Below are positions 53,822 through 64,000 of a DNA stretch of 64,000 nt, piece by piece (within the stretch, counting starts at the first letter, position 1; the number at the start of each line of letters is the position of its first letter). The translations under genes were made by a program, and so were the position numbers. Where the stretch lies: positions 821,618 through 885,617 of the forward strand of contig NW_005179057.1 in the NCBI RefSeq assembly GCF_000350225.1, written 5' to 3'. The notes under the pieces were generated by a model, which saw only the letters and a list, made by a program, of their open reading frames with translations, was not told the origin of the DNA and searched no databases. The stretch is from Chondrus crispus. Lineage: Eukaryota; Rhodophyta; Florideophyceae; Gigartinales; Gigartinaceae.

Positions 53822-53995
53822 TGTCTAATCCGAGTTCTGTAAGCCAAAGCCACAGTAATCACGGCGGCAGTGGGATACGTGAGATACGTGAGCACCGAGG
53901 TACGTGAGCACGCCAGTGAATGCGTGGTAGCAGCTGCTACAAATAAGGACGCTGAGGTCCCATTCTAATAAACTGAGGCTACGACGCCATCGTTA
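53822..53995 (+). repeat. 5' LTR of copia-3 (end approximate)
   Basis: The start is fixed by alignment with 59932. An AATAAA lies at 53967-53972. The sequence TGGTAGCATCGCGCACG near 54002 may be the primer binding site, so the LTR should end just before it. Confidence 0.75.
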
Positions 53996-54080
53996 CTTTT
54001 ATGGTAGCATCGCGCACGAAAAAGCACCACTAAAACCACCTTTAACGGCCTATTCTTAGTTCTTGCTCTTGAATTCCACC

Positions 54081-55168
54081 ATGTCAGAACGTAACAATGA
54101 ATCTAGTGTCAAAAGCCCTCGTCTTGAGAGATCCAACGACTATATGTTCTGGAAACGCCGTTTATATCCCTATATCCGTCGCCCTGACGGTGAGCTCATC
54201 GGCTTTGAGTTAGAACCTTCGAAAAACAGTCCGTCCGTTCGCAAAATGTGGTTTGAATTGACTGTTCTCGCTAAGAGCATCATTGTCCTTTCGCTTGGTG
54301 ACTCTCCGTTAGCAAAAGTCCGTCATCTCATTGATGATGAGGGTATCTCAGCCAGGCAGCTTTGGGTTGATCTTGACACCATATATACTGCCTCAAACGC
54401 TCAAGCAATTCTTAATTTCCGTCAAGACATGGACGAACTTCGTGATGAGGAGGGAACCAGTTGGAATGATCACGTTAATAAGTTTACAGAACTTCTTAAC
54501 AAACTAGCAACCTACAACGAAGAGCTTACCGAAGAATGTAAGTCCTTCAAGCTCTTACGTACAATTCCGAGTCGTCCAGTGGCTTCCCCATGATCGCTCA
54601 AGTGCAAAAGTTGCAATTCGAAAGGGTAATTCAAGCCATGCATGCTGAGACTTCTCGGCGTCGACGCGTTAAAACTGCCAACCTCAATAGAACTCCTAAC
54701 GCCTCTATAGCCGATATGGGTTCATACTTTAATGTACTTTCCACTCGTGGCAGACGCATTTCCAACCGTAGGCGCCAGGGCAACGACGCCTGTTATGTTT
54801 GTGGAAAACATGGACACTACACCGTTGATTGCTTGCACAGGGCGAATCGTGGGGGTCATCGAGGGTGCGGACATAGGGGATTTCGCGACGGAACAGGCCG
54901 CAGTCGAGGTCGCGGTCGAGGGTTCCGCCAGTACGGACACCCGTGCGGTACACAACTTCTCCGATATGGGCCTGCACCTCAATACCCGACGAGTCTGGGA
55001 CATGAAAATAACTGGAACTACGGGTCTGAAAACCAAGGCTTCGGAACTAAACAACAGGAACGGCAAGCCAATCCTCAGCATTTTGGCTTCCCTCCTAGAC
55101 GTTCAAGTGGTCCCAACCAAAACAGCCACTTTCATGGGTTCATGGCCAGCATAAAGTTCCGAAGCTCC
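54081..55168 (+). pseudogene. Copia-3 gag with zinc knuckle
   Basis: The ATG at 54081 (MSERNNESSVKSPRLERSND) opens a UBN2-type copia gag (YMFWKRRLYPYIRRPDGEL, DLDTIYTASNAQAILNFRQD). A frameshift near 54560-54590 leads into AQVQKLQFERVIQAMHAETS. The knuckle CYVCGKHGHYTVDC (C-X2-C-X4-H-X4-C) is at about 54790-54832, followed by an Arg/Gly-rich tail. The gene is cut at FMASIKFRSS by the 1,067-bp insert. The same FMARIKFRS phrase occurs in copia-4, confirming that the reading frame normally continues into the protease. Confidence 0.85.
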
Positions 55169-56235
55169 TGGAGTGCAATAATGGGCTCTACACGGGGTTG
55201 CAGCAAAAGGAAAATAATTGGATATGACGAGTAGTCCGGGTTGGGGGACACACGTGCGAATATTTGCACAGTTTTAATTTTTAATTATTTCATTTTATTT
55301 AATTAATTAGTTGGCATTAATTTTGCTGACATTAGATTAGATCTAAGATCTAGCGCCGCGAGCTACTGTAGTGGCTCCGGCTGGGCGATATATACCTCAG
55401 CCCGCTGACCACTCCGTCAGTTAAGGTAACCCGAGTTGCTGGAGTTAGATCTCGCCTTCGTCGAAGACCGCTTCCGTTCACGCGACGCGCTTCACTTCTA
55501 CGCTGCTAACGACATCCTCTATTGCTTGGGTCCCCTTTTCCTTATCCTTTCACCTTTTATATTTCTAATTCCTATCCTTTTCTATCTCCACATCTATCTT
55601 TGCCTTAATTGTGTCGTTCCATTGGAGTCGGTCGCGACCGATCTGGTGTTGGTGTTTTTCCATCGGGCTGTCCGTAGGTAGTAGCGCTGCTACAGTGTCC
55701 TGTTCCGCCGGAAGGCTGTGGCCACGACGCCTCTTTCGAAGGTCTTATCATACAAGACAGTGTTGGTACCACCAACCGCGGTTGCAATGGCATTGGTGTC
55801 GGTGTTTTGCCATCGGTCAACACGTTCGTCGTAGCTTTGCTACATAGTTACGTTCCCGTCGGGTAGTGCTAATCGAGCCCCCGTCGAAGACCTTGAATCA
55901 TATGCAAGGTGCTGAAGACGCTCGTCGAGCATTGGCCTTACAACCCAGCGAACCGCGGTTACATTCTCGTACACAAGCCCAACCCGCACTCGCCGAGCAC
56001 TCAAGTCTTCACAAGTCTCTACCACCATTATCCTCCCAGGCCGGGCATCTTTTCTTACCCTCCTCCCCCCCGTCGGAGTCGAGCTACCGTGGGCTGCAAG
56101 CCCACACAACGGGAAGGGGAGTCTCCAACGCTCTGTAGCGCGTGCCATCGGCAGTGGTTGTTTCTGTTGCGGTTTTTCTTCTTTTTGTTTGACCGTCGGA
56201 CTGTGTTCGCAGCCTGCCAGGCACATTGCACTACA
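55169..56235. mobile_element. 1,067-bp insert with inverted ends in copia-3 (solo LTR or non-autonomous transposon)
   Basis: GCTCC is duplicated at 55164-55168 and 56236-56240. The ends are TGGAGTGCAAT and ATTGCACTACA, an 11-bp inverted repeat with one mismatch. Removing it restores the copia-3 frame from gag into protease. TG...CA ends with a 5-bp duplication favour a solo LTR; the extended inverted ends leave a small DNA transposon possible. Inside are an AT-rich patch (55260-55340), a TATATA box at 55389 and two similar repeats (GGTGTTGGTGTTTTTCCATCGG at about 55643 and GTGTCGGTGTTTTGCCATCGG at about 55797). There is no coding sequence. Confidence 0.85.
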
Positions 56236-59200
56236 GCTCCATCGCATCAGAGAGTGTCAAGAAATTAGATGAAGCCCTCATCGACTATGGAGCTACCCAC
56301 AATTTCTTTCATTCGAAGAAATTCTTGCATAGTTACAAACCGTTCGACGAAGAAGTTCGTTCCGCTTCTGGTACCTCTCGTATTGTTGGTGTCGGTCAAG
56401 TATTTCTGCCGCTGAATGGTGGTATCTACATCGAGGGCTATCATGTGCCTAACTTTGCTGAAAGCATTTTATCGGTCCACTGCCTTTCCATGTTATTCGA
56501 CATTCTCTTCAACACTGATGAGAACACAAACCTAAGCTCTTGCCGACTATACAAAAAGAACACTCGAATGACCGTCTTTGCAACTGAGACGCAGGGAGGA
56601 TTGTACAAAATGGCCTTGCGAAAAGACCATAAGCAGGCAGTGAACTTACCACAGACTTACGGACATTCCGAGGGAAGCGAGGCTGCTCGTTGTTTAATCT
56701 GTGCCTCTGTAGTACAGTCTTCCGCCCAAGGACGAAATCGTCCCTCATCACTTTTCTACAACAACAAAGCGTTAGAGTGGCACAATCGCACTGGTCATCT
56801 AAGTCCTTCCAGGTATCTACGCCTTGCTCAGACCTTTGAATACATTCCGTATTTTTCACAAAGCACAATGGAGGGCTTGCTCTGTGTTCCATGCCAACTT
56901 GGAAAAGCACGTCGAGCAAAAATCATACGGACTCCCGATACAATTACTTATTCTCTTGAGCTTGTACATACGGACATCGCCGGCCCTGTTACAGCATCTA
57001 CAGAAGGAAATATCTACTCGTTGTGTTTCGTGTACTCATTCACCGCCAAGTCCGATGTATTTTTCCTTAAAAGGAAAGCGGACTTGCCAAAGTACCTGAT
57101 TCAGTACAAGCCCGAATCCGAACTTGACACCGGATACTCTCTCCGAAAGATTCGCCTTGATGGCGCAGGGGAAAACATGAGCAGGACTATGGAGCAATTT
57201 TGCGTTGAGCATAGAATCAAACTCGAGCCGTCTCTACCGTACGCCCATCAAAGTAACGGCACTGCAGAGCGACTCAATGAAGAGTTTTGGGCACGCACTC
57301 GTGTTCTTGTTTTTGCATCAAAGTTGCCCTCCTCTTTATGGGCTGAGGCCATCAGCCATGCCAACTGGCTTCGAAACCAGCTCCCTGCCTCGCGTGTTCA
57401 AGGCTACATCCCTATGCTATTATGGCAACCAAGGGCAAGAATCCGCCTATCCAAGGTGCCGATATTTGGGCAGCCCGGGTTTGCATTCCAGTATCGCTCT
57501 GATTACTTCTCCAAACAAGAAGCTTAGCGCGCGCACAGTACACGGTCACTTCGTAGGAATGCAAATCCATGAAACGCTGCTCCGCATTTACATCCCAGAG
57601 ACAAAGTCAATTATCATCACAAGAGTACAAGACTTTCGCCCATACGACAATGAAAGGCCACCTGGAGTGGCTTCACTTCTTGATGGTATCGCAAGACAAA
57701 GCGAAGCCGAAAGCCTCAATAACTCAAATGGCAACGCAGAAGAGGTCCTCATCACAGCCTTCCAAACATTCGTATCTGTACTTCCCAGCGAACTCTTACG
57801 CAACCGAGGTCATCGTCACAAGCTCCAAAAGTATATACCGAAGTATCTTCGCTCGGACCCTCGATTGCCCCGAAGTTTTCGCGAGGCCATCACTTTCCCC
57901 GCGTGGCGAGAAGCCATTGATCGCGAATACAAAGCCCTTCAAGACCGAGGCACATGGAAATACGTTCCTCGCACCAATAATGTGCAACCTGTTCCTTTCA
58001 TATGGGTCTTTAAACTCAAACCACTTGACATAAAAGGGCTCGAATTTCTTCACAAGGCTCGGTGTGGCATCAGAAGTGATCACTGAACACCATACGTCGA
58101 CTTCGACCCTTCCACCACATACGCCCCCGTTGCAAGCTATGAAGCAAATCGACTTTTGCTAGCTTTCGCAGCAGCCGAGGACTACATCCTCGAGGGAGCG
58201 GACATCAGTAAAGCCTACCTTTACGGGGATATTGATGTACACAAAATCATGGAGCAACCCACTGACTTGTTTGGCATTGAGGCATTTCCAAGAGTGGTAT
58301 GCAATTTACTCAAGTCGTTATACGTTTTGAAACAAGGAGGGGAAATCTAGGGATCTGTCTTGTGTGTGACGCTCATAAACTGGGAGTTTCGCGTCTCCAA
58401 CATCGATCGTCGGGTGTTCTTCCTACAGTCTGGTACAGAATTTGTTATTATTCTCGTTGTAGTAGATGACATGAAATTTGTGTCTAACTCCCCATCGTTG
58501 ATGAACGACAGCAAGCACCGTCTTTTCACTACATTCGACAATTCGACGTCAAATTCTTCGGATGACTTCAAAATTTTATCGGCTGGGAAATATTGTACAG
58601 CTACGAAGGTATCACAGTGAGGCAGACGCGCTACGTCAAAGATATATTGAGCAAATGCGGACTTAACCATTGCAACGCTGTTTGGACACCGCTTCCTACA
58701 GATGCAGATCTCCCCTCAGCTCATGAATACGATACTATGCTCACCAAAACTGCACGTTCTGATTATCGCTCTGTCATGGGAGCCTTAATTTATCTTGCAA
58801 TATACACTCGCCCAGACATATCATTCGCCGTCTGCATTCTCGCTCGTCAGGTACACGCACTCACCGAACGTCACCAAGTTCTTCTAAAACGCGTTCTTCG
58901 GTATGTGGCAGGAACCATTGACTTCTGCTTGCATTTTCGTCGTGGCACGCTCACTGCTGCGTCCCTTCGGACAAACGTCGATGCTGACTGGGGGGCTGTC
59001 ACGAGACTCGACATTGGACCACTGGATATGTCATATCAATCAATGGAGCGCCCGTGCAATGGAAAAGTCATCGCCAAACGCTCATTGCTCTTTTCTCAGC
59101 AGAATCTGAATACGTGGAAATGTCGTCATGTGCGAAACAAGTAACGTGGATACGACGTTTACTTTGGGAAGTTGCAACAAAATCACCGTACCACAACCAA

Positions 59201-59452
59201 ACATGGATGGCACCTACTGCGGTATTCTCAGATAGCACAGCAGCAATTTCACTTGCCCAAAATGATCAAGTGACTGCTGGAAACAAACATATCGATATCA
59301 AGACACACCACGTTAAGGAGCTCATTCACACAAAAACAATTCGACTTTACTATATTCCGTCAAAAAGAAACATCGCTGACATCTTTACAAAAGCCGTCAA
59401 AACAGAAACATTACATGAACTGCGAAAGAGGCTGAACTTGGAAACGTTTTAA
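56236..59452 (+). pseudogene. Copia-3 pol: protease, integrase, reverse transcriptase, RNase H
   Basis: The protease loop reads ALIDYGATHNFFHSKKF. A GAG-pre-integrase box follows (LEWHNRTGHLSPSRYL ... CVPCQLGKA). The integrase DDE residues are in ELVHTDIAGP, IRLDGAGEN and SNGTAERLNEE. The reverse transcriptase passes through several frames with stops at 57525-57527, 58084-58086 and 58348-58350; its catalytic box is LVVVDDMKFVSNS. RNase H has AESEYVEMSSCAKQVTW and ends IADIFTKAVKT at 59452. The element is dead, but all catalytic residues can be located. Confidence 0.88.
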
Positions 59453-59931
59453 TAACAGGACTGAGTAAAGGTTGAGAGGCGATGATAACGTTAACAAAAA
59501 ATTTGTTGGCCACCATGGGTGACAAAACAAACAGCTCACAACGGCAAAGCCGCAACGATGTTCACCAGAACGGGGAATTAGACACGACCACCCTCTCCCC
59601 ATACAGCAATGCACGTTGGGCGCTCGATTGATGCCCTCATTAGCCCCGCTTCAGCACACCGTCAATTCCAGTGACGAAGTGTGGTTTCGCACGGTATTTA
59701 TATCAGACATTTCAAGCTCAAATGGGCCAATTTACAACTGAAATTTACCACGAACAACTGCACGGCCACTCACGGAAATGTGGGAAATAATAATCGAAAA
59801 CAAGAAAACAAATATTGAAAGATCGCGAGTTCGATCCTGATCAAAGAAAAAAGTCTGCCCGAGGAGGGGCATGGTCGTCGTGAGAGTCGAGACCAAAATT
59901 GAAATGATTAGAACCCACCGCCGAGGAGGGG
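59453..59931 (+). other. Copia-3 3' untranslated region with polypurine tract
   Basis: 480 bp without a gene. The run CGAGGAGGGG at 59922-59931 directly precedes the 3' LTR and is the probable polypurine tract. A second GAGGAGGGG occurs at 59862-59870, suggesting a short duplication. Confidence 0.7.
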
Positions 59932-60068
59932 TGTCGAATCCGAGTTCTGTAAGCCCAAGCCACAGTAATAACGGCGGCAGTGGGATACGTGAGATACGTG
60001 AGCTCCAATGTACGTGAGCATGCCAGTGAAGGCGTGGTAGCAGCTGCTACAAATAGGGGCGCTGAGGT
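59932..60068 (+). repeat. 3' LTR of copia-3 (first 137 bp)
   Basis: This matches the 5' LTR from its first base through GCTACAAATA(A/G)GG and CGCTGAGGT. It stops at 60068, where copia-4 begins with TGTGAAAATGCG. Confidence 0.88.
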
Positions 60069-60777
60069 TGTGAAAATGCGTGATAATGTTCACACACTCG
60101 TTGTCCTTCATGGACCTGGCGAGGTGTCCTGTTGGTCCTCCTTTATTGGGTATACCGCCGCGCAGTTCAGTAACCCTTATTAAATGTCCGCTGTCGCCCG
60201 CCGGCGACTGTCGTCGGCTTACACGGCGACGGGGGAATAACCTTCAAGGACGGTTTCGTCCTGCACCGCGTGCTTAGGTGTTTTTCATATTGGTCCCTAT
60301 AGTCGGGCGCAACTTTGCCCCTCGCGGGCTCTCCAGGTGTTGCACAGGCATGGATCTCTCACACCCCTCCTCAACACCTGGTTCGTAAATGTTAGTAATG
60401 GAACTCAGCTACTTTCGTCTACAATTCCGCCAATTGCCAACTGTACCACGATCACTATTTTGATTTTTGGACCCAATTTTTCAGGCACCAGCAATGCGCA
60501 AATTTTCCGATTTTGCTCGGCATTGCCCAGGAAATGTAAAATGACCAATATAATTTGCTCAAATCGCGGGCGCGTATAAGTAACATGAATTTTTGCACTC
60601 TTGCACCAAAAATGCCTTGACAGATATCCAATTGAGGGGGTCGATACTTGAGTAAGAGGGTTGTCGCGGTGTGCTTGGCTGCCGTTAATTCCCTGGGGTT
60701 CTTGGTAGGGGTCGCTGCATAGGCAGTAAGATGGTTCTGAGACGACTGAATACAGTAGTCTTTTGCTGCACGCGACA
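60069..60777 (-). repeat. Probable 3' LTR of copia-4
   Basis: On the plus strand it begins TGTGAAAATGCG exactly where copia-3 is interrupted and ends CACGCGACA. On the minus strand the preceding GGAGCCGGGGTCGGTGGG is a plausible polypurine tract. The partner LTR is outside the window, so the ends rest on TG/CA borders and context. Confidence 0.7.
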
Positions 60778-60795
60778 CCCACCGACCCCGGCTCC

Positions 60796-63700
60796 TTAAC
60801 AGATTATTTTTGGCCTCAGTCGTTCCAAGGTTACTTTGTCAACTGCTTTTGTTAGAAGGTTGGCAATTTTGTCCGTAGTTGGGACGTATTCAACAGAAAA
60901 TTTTCCGTCAAAGACCAGATTCTTGATGTGGTGAAACTTAACGTCAACATGCTTGCTCTTCGTCGAAATCTGTCTACAAGTAGCGAAGGAAAGGGCTGCA
61001 GTGTTGTCGGTGAATACGACGATCCTCGACATTTCCATTTCTTCTTCGTAGGGGCCAACGCATTGAAGTTCCGAGGCAAGTCTGCGCACCCAGACTAGTT
61101 CCCTCGCATAAGTAGACAGAGCGACATATTATGCTTCAGCAGATGACAATGCCACAACTGTTTGGCGCTTACTCTTCCAGGACACCGGACTACCATTAAA
61201 ATTGATTACAAATCCCGTTGTGGAATGACATGTGCTTCTGTCTCCGGCCCAGTCATCGTCTGCGTACGCTTCGAGGGGATCTTTGGTCACAATGTTGCTG
61301 GAGTGGCAAATGCCTTTCGATCTTGTTACAGAAATGTATCTGAGAACTCTTCTGGCCATCTGCAAATGTTTTGCAGTTGGTGCATGAAGATGCCTTGAGA
61401 GGAATCCTACGGCAAAAGAAATGTCTGGTCTAGTGCAAATCGCCAGATACAATGGTTCTCCAATTACCGTGCGATAATTTGAATGCTCTTCCTTGCTCAG
61501 CAAGCGTTCGTCTCCGTCGCTGCTGCGCGGCTCATATTTGCTTAAAGGGGTCGGGGTCAAAACCCCATTTGCTGCATGCATACCATTTTTCCTGAGCATC
61601 TCTTCAACATATCGCTTTTGGGAAACAAAAATGCCAAGAGAGTTCCCCTTAATTTCTCACACGATAAAGGACTTCAGTTCTCCAAAGAGCTTGACATCGA
61701 ACTTTGTCTGCAGCTTGGTCTTTAATCGGTGAAGCATTGGCATAGAGTTGCTGACGAACTGCATGTCATCTACAACAACGATGAAGATGACAAATTCGTG
61801 TCCAGCTCGGTTGAGGAAAACGCGCTGATCTACTACCGATTGTTTGAAGTTCCATTCCATTACAATAGTTGCCAAAAGGGAACCCCATATCATGCCAGCT
61901 TGCTTTGTTCCATACATTGACTTCAATAGACGAGCAACGTATCCGGGTTTTTCTTCAATGCCTGAAGAGTCTGTAGGCTGTTCAATGTATATCGGAATAT
62001 ACATGGTGCCGTAGAACTAGGCGTTGCTTATGCCCCCTCCTTCGACGGAGAGGTTATTTGCAGCAGCGATTCCAAGGAGCATTCTGATTGCGTCATGACA
62101 TGCCACTGGTGCGTATACGCTATTCGGATCGTAGTCAACACCAGGATCTTGGAGATCTCCTCTAACAACACACCTTGCTTTGTGGAGAAAAAGGCTTGAG
62201 TCTGCGTCAATGGGTTTGAGGCGAAATACCCAAGTAAAAGCAATTGTGTGTATGTGAGACTGGAGGAGGGCGTGGTCCCACGTACCCCGCCTTCGAAGAG
62301 CAGAATATTCTTGATCTATAGCATCACGCCACTGCTTGCAGCACAACGCTTCCTTGAAGTTTCTTGAAAGTCGGTCATCCTTTTTGTTCTGGCGAGCAGA
62401 GAGTGCGTACGGAATTGTCGTTTCTGGTTGCCCTGCATAAATTTAGAAAGCTTGCAGTAGCATTTCTTCTGCATAGCTATCAGTGCCATTTTGTCCGTCA
62501 ATTGTGGTTTGCCGTGCGAGTCCGTCCAACAAGCTTGAAATTGCGGGAAGTTCATTCGTCTTGCAAGTTTTGAAGTCGTTTGCGCGAGTTATGACGAAAC
62601 GGTTACGCTCCGGTAGATATATGCGATACAGCCGTGCGTCTGAGTCCATTCCTACGAAATGCCCATGTGCGGATCTCGCACTGAATTTGCGATTTACCGC
62701 CGTATTGCTTTGGTAAAGAAAAGCGAACCCAGTTTGTCCAAAGCACGGGAAGTTCCAATGGACTCTTATTGATGAATTCCATGAGAGAATTGGGATATCC
62801 CCTTGGATACGATCGGAAGGTAGTCTGTTTCGCCACCGGTTAGCGTGGTGCATTGCCTCTGCCCATGCAGTTTGTGGGAGATGAGCAGAATGCAACAATA
62901 CTCTGGTTCGAGTTCCCAACTCTTGCATGAACCTTTCGGCAGTGCCGTTACTTTGTGGAGCATAGGCACGAGAGGACTCCATACGAATGCCACTGTGCAT
63001 ACAAAAGTTTGAACTTCGGCAGCACTGTTCTCCCCGGCACCATCGAGGCGAATATTGATAAGACGGTGACCTGTAATGGCTTCTGATCTTTCTTTTTAAT
63101 ACTTGATACAGTCCATCAAGCCGTTCTTGTGCGTCAGAAATTACACATCTGATTTTGCAGTAAAGTCGTCAACAAATCCAGCTGCATAATGTCGTCCTGA
63201 AATGGACGGGGTTGATATCTTTCCGGTGATGTCTATGTGTACCAGCTCCAGAGCACGAGTCGTAATTCTCTGACTTCGTTTGATCGGACTTCTCTTAGCT
63301 TTTCCAACGGCACAGGGGACACAGACAATACTTTCAAGTATTGTCTGCGAAAAAGAAGGAATTTCGTCAAACATCTTTGAAAACTTCATGTACCTTGATG
63401 AACTGGGGTGACCAGTTCGAGTGTGCCACTCCAAGCCCTTTTTCGTTTCTGTTTGATTCGAGCTCGAAGGATGTTGTAGGCAAATATTACAATGCACATC
63501 TTCCATCAGACGTGATTGTTGTGGTGGCAGTGAGTTGCTGCCTGCATCAAGGTCTCCTTCACTGATACGGTACAGGCCGTCTTTGTTAATTTCGACGTAG
63601 GGGATTTTCTTTCTTGTTGACCGACAGGATGCATGTGCTGACGAATTTTCTTGCAGGAGGGTCCATTGTAAAGTTGATGTTAAAATGCCTTGTTAGGACG

Positions 63701-64000
63701 CCGACTGACAAAATGTTTGACTGAAAAAAAGGAGCGTGAAAGGCTTCCATTTCAATACCGGTGCCAATTGGAACTAAAACAGTTCCTTTACCCACAATGA
63801 TGGACAGTCCTGCAGCGCCTTGGACGTCAATTTTCTTGACTTTCTGGTATGTTAGGAATGCTTTTCGAGAGTGGTAAAAGTTGTGTCATCCTCCTGAGTC
63901 GATCAAAATTGCGTTTGACTTGGTGTCTTTGCATGTGGCTACCGTGCTTCGAAACTTGATCCGAGCCATAAAACCATAGCAATGAGATGAATATTCATTT
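60796..64000 (-). pseudogene. Copia-4 pol (protease to RNase H, frameshifted, N-terminus outside window)
   Basis: Reading down from 64000: a phrase matching the copia-3 gag end (FMARIKFRS), protease loop AILIDSGG followed by a TGA and HNFYHSRKAF, GAG-pre-integrase LEWHTRTGHPSSSRYM ... CVPCAVGKAKR, integrase Asp in ELVHIDITGK and Glu in SNGTAERFMQE, reverse transcriptase with FTWVFRLKPIDADSSLFLHK and FIVVVDDMQFVSNS, and RNase H ending ATCRQISTKSKHVDVKFHHI ... IANLLTKAVDK at 60796. Stops and shifts occur near 63886, 63000-63140, 62350, 62017, 61657 and 61129. It cannot encode a full polyprotein. Confidence 0.85.

Larger units (their letters stand above)
53822..60068 (+). mobile_element. Copia-3: decayed Ty1/copia element with an internal insertion
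   Basis: The 5' LTR starts at 53822 (TGTCTAATCCGAGTTC) and the 3' LTR at 59932 (TGTCGAATCCGAGTTC); they match over at least 135 bp. Between them are gag, protease, integrase, reverse transcriptase and RNase H in copia order with many stops. A 1,067-bp insertion lies at 55169-56235. The 3' LTR is interrupted at 60068/60069 by copia-4, so its end and the target duplication are outside the window. Confidence 0.9.
60069..64000 (-). mobile_element. Copia-4: Ty1/copia element running off the window end
   Basis: This minus-strand copia has its 3' LTR at 60069-60777 and its body continuing past 64000. It belongs to the same broad clade as copia-3: the gag-protease junction, VVDD polymerase box and integrase motifs are alike. 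It inserted into the copia-3 3' LTR, so it is the younger of the two. Confidence 0.88.

Noticed and set aside
59820..59846. tRNA-like sequence (GCGAGTTCGATCCTGATC resembles a T-arm)
   Set aside because: No matching acceptor 5' half, D-arm or anticodon arm could be found upstream. It is probably chance or a copied tRNA fragment in a retroelement.

Overview
The window looks like a TE-rich stretch of a nuclear genome from the plant/algal lineage. The evidence is intronless genes, a plant-style TIR-NB-ARC receptor, a CCT-domain protein and several divergent Ty1/copia and chromodomain Ty3/gypsy elements. A florideophyte red alga (Chondrus-like) is my best guess, but that is inference and no marker gene proves it. 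No rRNA, tRNA, CRISPR array or bacterial-type operon was seen.

Layout. Bases 1-35.4k are one decayed DNA transposon (minus strand, left end outside the window). Its single large gene appears to encode a DDE transposase joined to a SAP-like segment and a YqaJ/lambda-exonuclease-like PD-(D/E)XK nuclease. It was split by a Ty3/gypsy chromovirus (outer element, 2019-32626) and by a solo LTR (32963-33626). The outer element was itself hit by a Ty1/copia element (copia-1, 7154-12785, target duplication ACCGG) and by a second chromovirus (inner element, 18191-31257, target duplication CTCCG). Removing each insertion restores the reading frame of the gene it sits in. Both chromoviruses carry a ~2.15-kb ORF on the opposite strand between pol and the 3' LTR.

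Bases 35.4-41.1k are an inverted segmental duplication around a CCT-domain gene. The left copy has a canonical CCT domain but an in-frame TAG and a 372-N gap; the right copy is 5'-truncated and degraded. Bases 41.2-45.4k hold the most striking gene: an intact single-exon 1,396-aa TIR-NB-ARC-WD40 protein with ten near-identical 43-residue WD repeats that differ at only a few positions, a layout recalling fungal HET-E/NWD incompatibility receptors.

Bases 46.5-53.4k are an apparently intact copia element (copia-2): identical 297-bp LTRs, target duplication AACAA, one ~1,606-aa polyprotein and a long triplet-rich leader. Bases 53.8-60.1k are a decayed copia (copia-3) holding a 1,067-bp insert with inverted ends. 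Its 3' LTR is interrupted by a minus-strand copia (copia-4) running off the window end.

Only the TIR-NB-ARC-WD40 gene, the copia-2 polyprotein and perhaps the left CCT gene look like live protein-coding genes. Everything else is nested transposon debris whose target duplications allow the order of insertion to be read.
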